A DNA stretch of 64,000 bases from Acidimicrobium ferrooxidans (GCA_020723485.1 DYIU01000002.1:281543-345542); one strand, 5' to 3'; shown: positions 8,155-17,506, counted from the first letter of the stretch. The notes: a model not told the origin generated them from the sequence alone. Numbers and translations: made by a program.

Positions 8155-9321
8155 CTACTTGCCGGGGCGCTGGTCGAAGCGCCGCCCGAAGAGCACGCTC
8201 GCCAGCGTCGTCCGGAGCATCTGGGTAGTGCCGCCGGCCACGCACCAGGCCCTCGCGTCCCTGACCATCCTCTCGACCGGGAAAGCCTTCGAATATCCGT
8301 AGCCGCCGAACACCAGGGCGGCGCTGTTGGTGACGTCGATGACCATCTCGTTCGCGTAGCACTTGGCGAGGGAGGCCTCGTAGATCGAGGGCAGGCCGCC
8401 CCCGGCGCCGCTCGCGGCCCTGTAGACCAGCAGGCGCGCCGCGTCGAGCTTCATCGCCATGTCGGCAATGCGGAACTGGATGTCCTGGAACTCGCAGATG
8501 GGCCTGCCGAAGGCGTGCCTCTGCAATGCGTACGCCCGCGCCTCCTCCATGGCCCCCCCGGCCACGCCGAGGCACATCGCCGCGTTCCCGCACCTCTCGA
8601 TGTCGAAGGTCAGCATCAGGTTTTTGAAATCACCGGCCCGGAGCACCACGTTCTCCTCCGGGATGCGGACGTCCTCGAATATCAGGTCGCATGACGGCAT
8701 CCCCCGGAGGCCCATCAGGTCCTCCTGGGGCCCGAAGGTAAAGCCCGGCATTCCCTTTTCCACGATGACCGCGCCTATGCCCCTGTAGCCCATCACGTCA
8801 CCGAACCTGGTGTAGACCAGGTAGTGGCTCGCCTCGCCTCCGCCGGTGATGAAAATCTTGCGGCCGTTCAGGACGTACCCATCGCCGTCCTCCACGACGT
8901 TGGTCGCGAGCGAGGTGAGGTCGCAGCCGGCCTCCGGCTCGGTCATGCAGACGCTCACGGAGAGCTCCCCTTTGCAGACCCCGGTCACGATCTTCTTCTT
9001 CTGCTCGTCGGTGCCGAACATGTCGACCACCCGGACCGGGCCGACGTTCGACTCGAAGACCGGCGCCGCCATCATCGGGCTGAACTTGGCGAGCTCCTCT
9101 ATCGCCAGCACGGCGGTGAGAGCCGGCTGTCCCTGCCCTCCATATTCCGGTGACAGCGTCATTCCCAGGAGGTCCATCCCGGCGTACATCGGCATGAGCT
9201 TCCACGGGAACTCTCCGGTCCTGTCGACCTCCGAGGCGAGGTCCTTGAAGTTCTCCTTCTCCCCCATCTCCCGGATTGTCTGGACGAGCAGCTGCTGCTC
9301 CTCGGTCAGCTTGAAGTCCAT
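8155..9321 (-). CDS. Acyl-CoA dehydrogenase (IVD-type catalytic Glu)
   Basis: A 388-residue acyl-CoA dehydrogenase: CMTEPEAGCDL is the flavin loop, LNGRKIFITGGGEA the middle strand, and FGGYGYSKAFPVERMVRDAR the C-terminal signature. The Glu that serves as catalytic base in medium-chain enzymes (within YEGT) is replaced: the window reads AGGT, with G363 at that place. A Glu is instead present in FDIER (E242), the position used by isovaleryl-CoA and long-chain dehydrogenases. The enzyme is thus probably active. It sits between MmgE/PrpD and SCP2 genes in the glycyl radical operon and likely makes the alpha,beta double bond of the pathway acyl-CoA. Confidence 0.9.
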   Translation of the reverse strand: MDFKLTEEQQLLVQTIREMGEKENFKDLASEVDRTGEFPWKLMPMYAGMDLLGMTLSPEYGGQGQPALTAVLAIEELAKFSPMMAAPVFESNVGPVRVVDMFGTDEQKKKIVTGVCKGELSVSVCMTEPEAGCDLTSLATNVVEDGDGYVLNGRKIFITGGGEASHYLVYTRFGDVMGYRGIGAVIVEKGMPGFTFGPQEDLMGLRGMPSCDLIFEDVRIPEENVVLRAGDFKNLMLTFDIERCGNAAMCLGVAGGAMEEARAYALQRHAFGRPICEFQDIQFRIADMAMKLDAARLLVYRAASGAGGGLPSIYEASLAKCYANEMVIDVTNSAALVFGGYGYSKAFPVERMVRDARAWCVAGGTTQMLRTTLASVLFGRRFDQRPGK

Positions 9322-9361
9322 CTTGCTCCTTTCACCTGGTCGCAGGGCGTCTCCCGACGCC

Positions 9362-10732
9362 TCAGATCGCCGCTGAGAGCTCGGAGACGTCTTTCAACTT
9401 CTCCAGGCCCATCACCAGCTCTATTATCCTGTCGGTGTCGCGGCCCTCGCGCAGCGAGGCGAACCGCTTCACCTTTTCCATTATCTCGGGCGCCTCCATG
9501 GGGTCCCGAGGGTCTCCTTTGGGGATGTCGACCTGCCTGGTGAGCACCCCGCCGTCTTTCATGGTCAGCTCGACCCGGCTCGCCGTCTTGTCCGGGTACA
9601 TGGCGTTGAGCTCGTCGTCCATCTCGACCGTCACCCTCGAGGCCAGCTCCATGACTGCAGGGTCCGCCATCCTGCGCTCGGTCAGCTGCGCGGGGCCGAG
9701 CTCGCCGTCGAGCAGGCAGGCCGCCACTACATAGGGGGTCGAGAACTGGGCGGAGACGAACGTCCCGTTCTCCGGCACGCCCTTGCCGACAGCGACCGAC
9801 GCAATGGCGTAAGTCCTTACAAGGACGCTGTCCACGTCCGCCGCGCGCACAGCCTTCTCCTTCATCAGCTCGAGGGTCGCCTGCGCCGCGCCGTGCGTGT
9901 GCCTGCAGGCGGTGTAAGGCTTGAAGTAGACGTCCATTATCGTGTAGCGCTCCCCCAGCCCGTCTGTTATGCGGTCGAGCACCGGCTCCGCCCCCGAGCG
10001 GAGCGTTATCTGGGTGAAGCCTCCGCCGAGCGCCGAGCCCTCCAGCACCTGCGGGTGCCCCGTGATGCCCGCGTCCGCCATCCCCGCGGCACCGATGCCC
10101 ACCACCGCGGCCTGCCCGCCCTGCAGTATCTTCACGGTGTAGCCGCCCATCAGGTCCTCCGCCATTGATATGGGCAGCAGGTACCCGGCGTTGCCCATCG
10201 CGTTCAGCGTACCCTCAGCGTCGAGTCCCATGAGGCGCGCGGCCGCGGCAGCGGCCCCGAATGAGCCGCAGGTGCCCGTCGGCAGGAAGCCGGACAGGGT
10301 GTGGAACGGGTGCACCGCCGCCGCGGCCCGGTTGGCGGCCTCGTACCCGGCGACCACCGCTTCCAGCACCCTGGAGCCGGGGAGCCCGAGCCACTCGGCC
10401 ATCGACAGCGAGGCCGGCATCACGGCCGAGCACGGGTGGTTGCCCCCGAACCTCACGCCGTCCTGTGCCTCGATGGCCTCAGCCAGCACTCCGCCTATGA
10501 AGGCGGCGTCACGGACGCTGGTCTTGAACCCGCACGCGGGCACGCTCACGCCTTCGCACGCCTGGCTCCGGTAATACCCGACCACCCGCTGTACGGCATC
10601 CAGCTCGAGGGAGCCGTAGATGTTGGCTATGTAGTCGAGCACGCACAGCTTCGCCTTATCCACCGCTTCCGCCGGAAGTGCATCCAGGGAGACCCCCGCG
10701 CAGAATTCAGCAAGCTTCCGTGAGTACTCCAT
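9362..10732 (-). CDS. MmgE/PrpD family protein
   Basis: A 456-residue member of the MmgE/PrpD family, all-helical N-terminal half and lid C-terminal half. Signatures visible: AFIGGVLAEAIEAQDG, FGGNHPCSAVMPASLS, and FKPYTACRHTHGA, where the His cluster lines the active site. Known members dehydrate 2-methylcitrate, decarboxylate cis-aconitate, or epimerise iminodisuccinate. None of the other methylcitrate-cycle genes are nearby, so a role in propionate use is not supported. The place in the operon, 15 bases after the CoA transferase beta gene, suggests it acts on a polycarboxylic or hydroxy acid intermediate of that pathway. GGAGGTC precedes the start. Confidence 0.85.
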   Translation of the reverse strand: MEYSRKLAEFCAGVSLDALPAEAVDKAKLCVLDYIANIYGSLELDAVQRVVGYYRSQACEGVSVPACGFKTSVRDAAFIGGVLAEAIEAQDGVRFGGNHPCSAVMPASLSMAEWLGLPGSRVLEAVVAGYEAANRAAAAVHPFHTLSGFLPTGTCGSFGAAAAAARLMGLDAEGTLNAMGNAGYLLPISMAEDLMGGYTVKILQGGQAAVVGIGAAGMADAGITGHPQVLEGSALGGGFTQITLRSGAEPVLDRITDGLGERYTIMDVYFKPYTACRHTHGAAQATLELMKEKAVRAADVDSVLVRTYAIASVAVGKGVPENGTFVSAQFSTPYVVAACLLDGELGPAQLTERRMADPAVMELASRVTVEMDDELNAMYPDKTASRVELTMKDGGVLTRQVDIPKGDPRDPMEAPEIMEKVKRFASLREGRDTDRIIELVMGLEKLKDVSELSAAI

Positions 10733-10747
10733 CTCCAGACCTCCTGC

Positions 10748-11548
10748 TCAGACGTAACCGCGCCTCTCGTAGATCTTTATCATCCTGGCCGGATCGATGA
10801 TGGTCCGCAGCACTCTGAGCTCCTCGCGGGTGGGCGGTTCCGTCTCGTGGACGTCGTCGGCGACCTTCAGGTCCCACGGCGTGTTCTCCACGATCTCTTC
10901 GACGGAGCTGTCCGGGTGATATGAAGCCAGGTACGCGACCTTCGTCTCGTCGTCGAACCTCATGACCGCCTTGTTCGTGACGATCACCTGCGGACCCGTG
11001 TCAGGCGGGAGGCCCCACTTCTCCCGTGCGCCGGGCCCGTCGAGGTAGCCGGGGGTGGTGATGAAGTCCACCTTCTCCGCCAGCCTGCGCGTGTCGTGGA
11101 GCGCGATTATCAGCACCCTCTTGACGAGGGCTCCTATGGGGCTTGCACCCCCGCTGCCGGGCAGGCGGCTCTTCGGGCTCTCGTAGTCGCCGATGACCGT
11201 GGTGTTTATGTTCCCGTACTTGTCCACCTGGCTTCCGGAGAGGAACCCCACGTCCACCCAGCCGGCCTGGAGGAACATCCCCATCACCTCTATGAGGCCG
11301 CCGATCATGGCGGCTCCGGGATTGAGGCATGGGTCGCCGACGGACACCGCCGGGCGCTTTGGGTCCGCGTCATACACCCCCGATTCCTGCATCATGACCG
11401 CGCTGGGCGCCTGTATGTGCTTGGCGATGTTCGCGGCCACCGTCGGGAACCCGGTGCCGACCATCACCCTGTCGTTGTCCCGTATCTCCCGGGCGCCGCA
11501 GCACGCCATCAACTCCGGCTTGATCCAGGGCTCGTCCAGAACGCTCAT
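10748..11548 (-). CDS. CoA transferase beta subunit (GctB/IpdB type)
   Basis: A 266-residue family I CoA transferase beta subunit. A Glu in MMQESGV (E55) is at the place of the catalytic Glu54 of glutaconate CoA transferase, where the covalent CoA ester forms. DVGFLSGSQVDKYGNINTTV is typical of the GctB/IpdB branch. Family members either move CoA between carboxylic acids or, in IpdAB, open a ring hydrolytically in steroid breakdown. The Glu favours a transferase, but this is an inference. The partner alpha subunit gene ends 12 bases upstream. Confidence 0.85.
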   Translation of the reverse strand: MSVLDEPWIKPELMACCGAREIRDNDRVMVGTGFPTVAANIAKHIQAPSAVMMQESGVYDADPKRPAVSVGDPCLNPGAAMIGGLIEVMGMFLQAGWVDVGFLSGSQVDKYGNINTTVIGDYESPKSRLPGSGGASPIGALVKRVLIIALHDTRRLAEKVDFITTPGYLDGPGAREKWGLPPDTGPQVIVTNKAVMRFDDETKVAYLASYHPDSSVEEIVENTPWDLKVADDVHETEPPTREELRVLRTIIDPARMIKIYERRGYV

Positions 11549-11560
11549 CTGCCTTCCCCC

Positions 11561-12496
11561 CTAGTACGAGTAGCTGACCGGGTAGCCGTAATCGAAAGCG
11601 GCCGCCAGGTCGGCGAACTGCTTGTACCCGAAGCGCTCGATGTAGTGGTTTACGTAGGCGGTCCTGTCCTCCACCCCGAAGACCCACTCGTCAAGGAAGG
11701 CTTGGAAGTCCTCGACGGTATTCGAGGCCGCCTGGTACATATAGCCGAAGTTGAGGTCGACGTCGTAGAATCCCGGAGTGTATCCCGGGTGCGAGCCGAA
11801 CGGCTCCTCGACCACGGCCACGACCTTGAAATCCGGCACAATGGTGCGGGACGGGTCCTTGCCTACCACCTCACGGCTGACCAGCCGCTCGCAGCTCACT
11901 ATCACCTTGCCGGAGGCGTTCGCCCCCACCTGGCAGTCCCCGCCTATCCCCCACATCTGCGCATTGCCGTTCTCGTCGCACTGCTGGACGTGGATGATCG
12001 CGACGTCCGGGTTGAGCGCCGGCACCAGCATCACCGGGCTGCCGTCGAACGGCGAGTCGATCATCTTGAACTTGCCGTCGCCCATGAATCCCCTGATGTT
12101 CATGAGGTCGGTGCCCACCATGTCCTTGACCGGGATGAAAGGCATGCCCATGGACCCCGCCATCAGCATCATCGGCAGCGATAGGTTCGTGTACTCCTCG
12201 AGCTCTATCTTGTGCGGGATGCCCTTCTCGATCGACCGCCGGAAGCAGCGTCCCAGCCCGTAGAGCCCGAGCGATAGGAACGTGGAGACGAACCGCTTCA
12301 CAACTCCGGCGCCGATGAGCATGTCGAAGTCGTCGGCCGCGTTGCTCCGGGTTATGGTGAGGTCCTTCCTGCCCTGCCTGATGAGCTCGTGCACCGCCGA
12401 GAACGGCGTCCGGCAGATGTATCCGCCCATGAACAGGAAATCCCCGTCGTGGACGTGCTCGGCGACGGCGTCGCGCATTGACATGACCTTGCTCAT
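11561..12496 (-). CDS. CoA transferase alpha subunit (GctA/IpdA type)
   Basis: A 311-residue family I CoA transferase alpha subunit. FLFMGGYICRTPFSAVHELI and ITRSNAADDFDMLIGAGVV are the typical GctA/IpdA N-terminal signatures; RCFRRSIEKG and LPMMLMAGSMGMPFIP follow in order. It should form an (alpha-beta) assembly with the next gene. The start ATG at 12496 has GGGGGA 7 bases upstream. The 97-base space to the glycyl radical enzyme gene is the widest in the run but carries no clear terminator, so cotranscription is likely. It probably activates an acid made or consumed by the glycyl radical enzyme. Confidence 0.85.
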   Translation of the reverse strand: MSKVMSMRDAVAEHVHDGDFLFMGGYICRTPFSAVHELIRQGRKDLTITRSNAADDFDMLIGAGVVKRFVSTFLSLGLYGLGRCFRRSIEKGIPHKIELEEYTNLSLPMMLMAGSMGMPFIPVKDMVGTDLMNIRGFMGDGKFKMIDSPFDGSPVMLVPALNPDVAIIHVQQCDENGNAQMWGIGGDCQVGANASGKVIVSCERLVSREVVGKDPSRTIVPDFKVVAVVEEPFGSHPGYTPGFYDVDLNFGYMYQAASNTVEDFQAFLDEWVFGVEDRTAYVNHYIERFGYKQFADLAAAFDYGYPVSYSY

Positions 12497-12593
12497 GACG
12501 TGTCCCCCAGTGCCATCTCGGTCGCCGGCGCCCGATTGAGCCCCGGCTCAAAGCCTGTTTCCCGCTGCCGGGTCACGAAGGCCCGGCGCGGGT

Positions 12594-14978
12594 CTAGTCG
12601 AGGTCGTACTCGGTGCGGCTGATTATCTCATCCTGCGCGGTGTCGCTCAGCCCGGTGAAGAGAGCCGAGTAGCCGCTCACCCTTACGACCAGGTCGCGGT
12701 ACTTCTCCGGCTCGGCCTGCGCCTGGCGGAGCATCTCGGAGTCGAGCATGTTGAACTGCACCTGGAAGCCGCCCTTGTCGAAATACGTCCTTATGAGGTG
12801 CACCAGCAACTGCGGCCTGGCCTTCCGACCCTCGAACCGGAGGTTGAGGTTGGTCCCGTTGTGCACCCTGACGAGCGGGAGCTTCGTCACCGAGTTCATC
12901 ACAGCCGTGGCGCCCTCCAGCGCGTTGCCGGTGGTCGGCGTCAGGCCGTTGCCCAGGACGTCACCCGCGAAGCGACCGTCGGGCGTGGCCCCGGTGAAAC
13001 ATCCCATCGCGACGTGGAAACCGACCGAGAAGATCCCCGGCCAGTAGTAGCCGCCGCGGTAGTTGCGGTGTTTCGCCAGCTCGTCGCAGAAGTGGACGAG
13101 CACCCGCGAGGCCATCTCGTCGACCTCGTCGACGTCGTTGCCGTACTTGGGCAGCCTGTTCAGGAAGTAGCTCCGCTTGTCCTCGGCGTCCATCCAGTCC
13201 GTGGCCATCCATTCGGCGAGGTCCGCCATCTCGAAGGTCCTGTCCTCGAAGACCGCCTTCTTCACCGAGTAAAGGCTGTCCGCGGTATTGGCGAACCCCA
13301 TGAACTGGACGCCGGTGGAGTTGTACACGGCGCCGCCCCCGGTGAGGTCGAGGCCCTTCTCGATGGGCCCGTCTACCATGGCTGACGCGAACGGCGAGGG
13401 CACCAGCTCCGCTATCGCGAGGTCCAGGACCTTCATCCCCTTATCGATCTGCCCCACGAAGTAGCGCACCTGCTCGTCGTACGCTTCCCATACCTGCTCG
13501 AAAGAGGTGAACCCGGCGGGGTCGCCGGTCGCCACCCCGGACTGGTAACCGAACACGTTGTCAATGCCGTTGGAGAGGGCGAACTCCAGGCACTTCATGC
13601 CGTTGAACTGCACGGCGAAAGTGGAGCCGAACGTCTTGCCCTGCGCGTTCGGTTCGACGCACCCGACCAGCCCGTAGTCGCGGGCGTCCTCGAGAGCCAC
13701 GCCCGCGTCAACCAGGGTGTCGATTATGGCTTCGTCGTTCAGGAAGTGCATAACGACATCGTCGGCCGCGTATTCCGCCGCCCGGTTGAAGAACTCGGGG
13801 GGGGATTTCCTGCTTATGCGGACCCCGAAATTCGGCTGGACGGTCCGGATGTCGGCGTAAGCGTCGAGGCCGATGAAGCTCAGCTCCGTGGTGGCGTCCT
13901 CGCCGTCGCGGCCGAGTCCGCCCACGGTGACGTTCTGCGTCGTCTTGCCCTCTGTTCCCTCTCCGCCCGGGATGAAAGCCTCCTCCAGCACGTTCCATAT
14001 CTCGCAGGTCTTGATGAACAGGAGGGACATGAGCTCCCGGGCCTCGTCGGGCGTTATGCGCCCGGCCTCGAGGTCGGCGCGGTAGTACGGGAACAGCACC
14101 TGGTCGATGCGCCCCAGTGATATCGAGTTGCCCCCTGACTCTATCTGGGATATGAGGTGGATGAAGTAGAGGCCCTGGACCGCCTCCCGGAAGCTCCCCG
14201 CCGGGTACTCCGGTACCCGGCGGCAGACCCGGGCAATCTCCTCGAGCTCGGCCTTCCTCCGCGTATCGGCCTCGGAAGCGGCCATAGATTCCGCCATGTC
14301 AGCGTAGCGGTTGGCGAAGCGCGCGGCCGCGTTCATCGACCGTATCATCGCCTCGTACAGCAGTCCCTTCTCGCCGGCGCGCTCCTCCTCCGAAAGGCCG
14401 TCCAGCTTCTCACGCACGTCGGTGATGACCCCGGAAAGTCCGCGCTCCAGCACCCTGGGGTGGTCCATCGTGAAGTGCCCTATGCCGTAGGTTATCTCGA
14501 GCATCATGGTGAAGACGTACTTGTCCATATCCTCCTCTACGTCGGCCGGCAGCAGCTCGTAGAGGCGGTCCTCGACTGTGCGCCCCTCCCAGAACGGAAG
14601 GACTTCCTCCCGGAGCACCTCCTTCTCCTCCTCGGTGATGAGGGCCCGCTGCAGGACGCGCTTCTCGAAGCTGTCCAGGTCGCCCTCGATCCATTTCGCC
14701 TTGTTCTCCGGGAACAGCGGCGCGCCCTTGAGCTTCGAGGTGCGGCAGCCGACGATGAGCTCGTCTTCCCTGATGGTGACCGTGATGTTGTCAAGGATCT
14801 CCTCGAGCGCCATGCTGATGCGTGTGAGCGGGTGCTCGTCCCAGTGCTTCCGCATCGACCTCGTGAGGTAGCGCGCGCGCTCGACGCAGACCTCCTGGGG
14901 GGCGCTGATTATCCGCTCCCTCAGCCTGGCCGCGCGGGGACGTTCATCCAAGAGTGCCTTTGCCGCTTCGGTCTTCAT
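12594..14978 (-). CDS. Glycyl radical enzyme, GCVE-type, unknown substrate
   Basis: A 794-residue glycyl radical enzyme of the pyruvate formate-lyase family. The C-terminal radical motif is RVSGYSALF with the radical Gly at 769. The active-site loop is DYGLVGCVEP with the thiyl Cys at 440 and Glu 442. This GCVE arrangement belongs to the eliminase/dehydratase branch (glycerol dehydratase C433/E435, choline TMA-lyase), not to PFL, which has two adjacent Cys. The spacing from Cys to Gly (329) matches glycerol dehydratase (330). However, the diol-binding Asp447 region of that enzyme (GKTEGWHD) reads GKTFGSTF here, so Asp is replaced by Phe454. A diol dehydratase is therefore unlikely. No radical-SAM activating enzyme is encoded in the window. 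Confidence 0.9.
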   Translation of the reverse strand: MKTEAAKALLDERPRAARLRERIISAPQEVCVERARYLTRSMRKHWDEHPLTRISMALEEILDNITVTIREDELIVGCRTSKLKGAPLFPENKAKWIEGDLDSFEKRVLQRALITEEEKEVLREEVLPFWEGRTVEDRLYELLPADVEEDMDKYVFTMMLEITYGIGHFTMDHPRVLERGLSGVITDVREKLDGLSEEERAGEKGLLYEAMIRSMNAAARFANRYADMAESMAASEADTRRKAELEEIARVCRRVPEYPAGSFREAVQGLYFIHLISQIESGGNSISLGRIDQVLFPYYRADLEAGRITPDEARELMSLLFIKTCEIWNVLEEAFIPGGEGTEGKTTQNVTVGGLGRDGEDATTELSFIGLDAYADIRTVQPNFGVRISRKSPPEFFNRAAEYAADDVVMHFLNDEAIIDTLVDAGVALEDARDYGLVGCVEPNAQGKTFGSTFAVQFNGMKCLEFALSNGIDNVFGYQSGVATGDPAGFTSFEQVWEAYDEQVRYFVGQIDKGMKVLDLAIAELVPSPFASAMVDGPIEKGLDLTGGGAVYNSTGVQFMGFANTADSLYSVKKAVFEDRTFEMADLAEWMATDWMDAEDKRSYFLNRLPKYGNDVDEVDEMASRVLVHFCDELAKHRNYRGGYYWPGIFSVGFHVAMGCFTGATPDGRFAGDVLGNGLTPTTGNALEGATAVMNSVTKLPLVRVHNGTNLNLRFEGRKARPQLLVHLIRTYFDKGGFQVQFNMLDSEMLRQAQAEPEKYRDLVVRVSGYSALFTGLSDTAQDEIISRTEYDLD

Positions 14979-15043
14979 CTTGCCCCTCCTGTCCGGTTAC
15001 CCGGAGTCTACCCCGGGCGCTCGGACCGCCGCCTTGTCGGCCG

Positions 15044-15880
15044 TCAATCCTTGACCTTGATGTCCATGAAGCTGACCAGTATGCCGTCCCTTATCTTCTT
15101 GGGGAGCACCTTGTTGATGAACAGGAAGAAGCTGTCGCGCACCGCGAACTGCGTGTAGAGCGGGGGCTTGTCCTTCCTTATGATCTTCACTATCTTCTCC
15201 GCGGCCTGCAGGGGGTCCGGAGCGCCCTTGATGAGCTCGTTGTCCCTGTCGATGAACCTCTTGACCCGCTCCCTGTAAGGGGAGCCCTCGGGCGGCAGGT
15301 GGTGGATCTTGGCCGCGAAAGTGGTCGAGACCTGCGCGGGCTCAATCATGGCCACCCGGATGTTGAACGGCTCGAGCTCGAGCGCCACCGACTGGAGCAT
15401 GCCGCCCAGCGCGAACTTGGTCGCCGTATACACGGACTCGAACGGGAAAGGTATGCGCCCCACCAGGGAGGACATCGCTATCATCTTGCCGCCCCCAGCC
15501 CCTCGCATCGCCGGTATGAACGCCTGGAACAGCGCAGCGGCGCCGACAACGTTTATCTCCATGCACCTGAAAGCGCTCTCGAGGTCGATCTCCTCGAACG
15601 GCCCGAAGAATCCGATGCCGACGTTGGAGAGCACGGTGTCGACCTTGCCGTACCTCTCGAGCACCTTGTCCCGGAACTCGAGGATGCGCGGGCGGTCGCA
15701 GATGTCGAACGCCTCCAGGAGATGGTCTCCGGCCGTACCCTCGAGCTCCTCGGCAAGCGTTGATATGCCTTCCGCATCGCAGTCGAAGCCGGCTACCGTA
15801 TCACCGGATTTCGCCAGCAGCTTCGCCACCTCCCGTCCCATGCCGTCCGCCAGACCCGTAATGACCACTACCTGCGACAT
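15044..15880 (-). CDS. Short-chain dehydrogenase/reductase
   Basis: A 278-residue SDR. The NAD(P)-binding Gly-rich turn is TGLADGMG at 7-14 and the catalytic YxxxK is in VYTATKFAL, with Ser in IAMSSLVGR. The C-terminal 50 residues carry a basic, hydrophobic extension (RDSFFLFINKVLPKKIRDG), as in membrane-associated SDRs. ATG 15880 is preferred because GGAGGGGG lies 6 bases upstream. The gene is 16 bases after the epimerase-like gene and 65 bases before the glycyl radical enzyme gene. It probably oxidises or reduces an alcohol/ketone in the same pathway. Confidence 0.88.
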   Translation of the reverse strand: MSQVVVITGLADGMGREVAKLLAKSGDTVAGFDCDAEGISTLAEELEGTAGDHLLEAFDICDRPRILEFRDKVLERYGKVDTVLSNVGIGFFGPFEEIDLESAFRCMEINVVGAAALFQAFIPAMRGAGGGKMIAMSSLVGRIPFPFESVYTATKFALGGMLQSVALELEPFNIRVAMIEPAQVSTTFAAKIHHLPPEGSPYRERVKRFIDRDNELIKGAPDPLQAAEKIVKIIRKDKPPLYTQFAVRDSFFLFINKVLPKKIRDGILVSFMDIKVKD

Positions 15881-15896
15881 TTTCTCCCCCTCCTGT

Positions 15897-16910
15897 TCAA
15901 GCACGGACGGTCATCGGGGCGGCATCGCAGCCGCCTGAGTCGTACCACTCTTTGATCTGCTTCATGGACCCGGCGAAGTCCGGGTACTTGAGCTCGAACC
16001 CGGTCGCCTTGAGCTTGCTTATGTCGACCACATAGTCGTCGTACAGGTACCGCACCGCGTCGTACTCCAGGTCGGGTATCTGACCCTTGCGGGCCGCCGC
16101 CCACCCCTGGACCTTCGCCATCGCCTTGACGACGCCGAGCGGGACGTGCATCTTCGGCGGCTTCGTCCCGAACACCTCGGCGGCGAGCGTCAGCGCCTCC
16201 TCGACGGTGGGATTGCTGTCGTCGGCCAGGTTGTATATCTGTCCGATGGACTCCTCGCGGTGCGAGAGGTACTCGACGGCCGCGGCGACGTCCTCCGAGC
16301 GTATGTTGGAGAGCAGCTGGCGGCCGTTCCCGGGAATGGCGTTGATGGACGTGGGGCGCGAAAACGCCTTTCCCGCGCCGTCGTTGCAGCGCGGCCCGTA
16401 GACCGTGCAGGGCCTCGTCATAATCGCGGGAAAGCCCTCCTCTATCCTTCTCAGCATGACGTCCTCGCCGTCACGCTTGCTGCGGCCGTAATCGTCCTGG
16501 GGCTCGCGCGGGTCGTCCTCCCTGAACGGGCGCCCGCGGTACGGCCCGTAGGCGCTGGTCGAGGCCACGTGCACGAACACCTTGACCCCGGCCTTCATTG
16601 CGGCTTCTGTTATCCGCTCCACGCCCAGCACGTTGGTCGGGTAGAGCTTCTCGTAGGGGGTAGAAAAATTGCAGATGGCCCCCAGGTGGAAGACCCTGTC
16701 CACCTCACCCTCGAACAGGGGCGGGATGGTCTCGGGTCTGGTGAGGTCAGCGCCCACGAACTCGACCCCCAGCGCGTCGAAGAACGGGGTGGCTTTCCTC
16801 GGGCGGGCGGTCGCCCGCACCCGTACCCCCATGTTCGCCAGGTATTCGACCACGTGGCTCCCCATGAAACCGGCCGCGCCGGTGACGAGTGTTATGCCGT
16901 CGAACTCCAT
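15897..16910 (-). CDS. NAD-dependent epimerase/dehydratase-family protein
   Basis: A 337-residue extended SDR. TGAAGFMGSHVVEYL is the Rossmann Gly motif, and DYGRSKRDGED holds the YxxxK pair. HLGAICNFSTPYEKLYPTN and NVLGVERITEA are typical of the dihydroflavonol reductase / 3-beta-hydroxysteroid dehydrogenase group rather than true sugar epimerases. The start ATG at 16910 overlaps the tail of the binding site GGAGGTG. It is 29 bases downstream of the PadR gene. The substrate is unknown; a hydroxyl/ketone conversion on a hydrophobic molecule fits both family and neighbours. Confidence 0.85.
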   Translation of the reverse strand: MEFDGITLVTGAAGFMGSHVVEYLANMGVRVRATARPRKATPFFDALGVEFVGADLTRPETIPPLFEGEVDRVFHLGAICNFSTPYEKLYPTNVLGVERITEAAMKAGVKVFVHVASTSAYGPYRGRPFREDDPREPQDDYGRSKRDGEDVMLRRIEEGFPAIMTRPCTVYGPRCNDGAGKAFSRPTSINAIPGNGRQLLSNIRSEDVAAAVEYLSHREESIGQIYNLADDSNPTVEEALTLAAEVFGTKPPKMHVPLGVVKAMAKVQGWAAARKGQIPDLEYDAVRYLYDDYVVDISKLKATGFELKYPDFAGSMKQIKEWYDSGGCDAAPMTVRA

Positions 16911-16939
16911 GAGCACCTCCCGTGCCGAGGTCGTGCGTC

Positions 16940-17506
16940 TCAGTCCGCCGCGCCGGAGGCCGCGGGGGATCCCGCCGCCTCCAGGCCTTGCACTATCTCC
17001 TCACGCGCCCGCCGCAGCCACTCGAGGAACATCTCGTTGAAGCTGAAGCCGAGCTCGGACATGAGCTGGACGTAAGGGCCGTGCCGCGAGCGCCTGGGCA
17101 TGTGGCCCTCCCTGCCCTTCAACTGCCCCTCGTAGTATGCTATCTGCTCGTCGATTATCCTCAGGGCGTCCTCGGTCCTGCCGAAGTCGAAGAAGACAAA
17201 TCGCGTGAGGAACGGATCGCGGATTATCATCGGGCGCTCCGGGGAGGCTGCGAGCCACCGGGTGAACTCCTCCCGCCCCGCGTCGGTGATCGAGTAGGAC
17301 TTCTTGTGAGGCCCCCCGTTCTCGGAGGGGGTCACCTCGAGCATCTCTACCAGGCCCTCCTCCTCGAGCTTGCGAAGCGTCTGGTAGATCTGCCCGTGGT
17401 TGATAGACCACATGTTCCCGAAGTCGCTCTCGATGACCTCCTTGATGCGGTACCCGTGCATGTCCTTGTACTGCAGGAGACCCAGGATGGTGTACCTGAC
17501 GGACAT
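16940..17506 (-). CDS. PadR-family transcriptional regulator
   Basis: A 188-residue PadR-type repressor. The N-terminal winged helix reads SVRYTILGLLQYKDMHGYRI followed by NHGQIYQTLRKLEEEGLVE, and the C-terminal half is the helical Vir_act_alpha_C dimerisation domain. The start is taken at the third possible ATG/GTG (17506), which has AGAAGGTG 6 bases upstream and gives the normal PadR N-terminus. It is the first gene of the run ending at 7698, and its own promoter carries AT-rich symmetric sequence. It most likely represses itself and the catabolic operon until a pathway compound is present. Confidence 0.9.
   Translation of the reverse strand: MSVRYTILGLLQYKDMHGYRIKEVIESDFGNMWSINHGQIYQTLRKLEEEGLVEMLEVTPSENGGPHKKSYSITDAGREEFTRWLAASPERPMIIRDPFLTRFVFFDFGRTEDALRIIDEQIAYYEGQLKGREGHMPRRSRHGPYVQLMSELGFSFNEMFLEWLRRAREEIVQGLEAAGSPAASGAAD

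Noticed and set aside
12594-14978. Pyruvate formate-lyase
   Set aside because: PFL has two adjacent active-site Cys; this protein has a single Cys in GCVE, and there is no PFL activase beside it.
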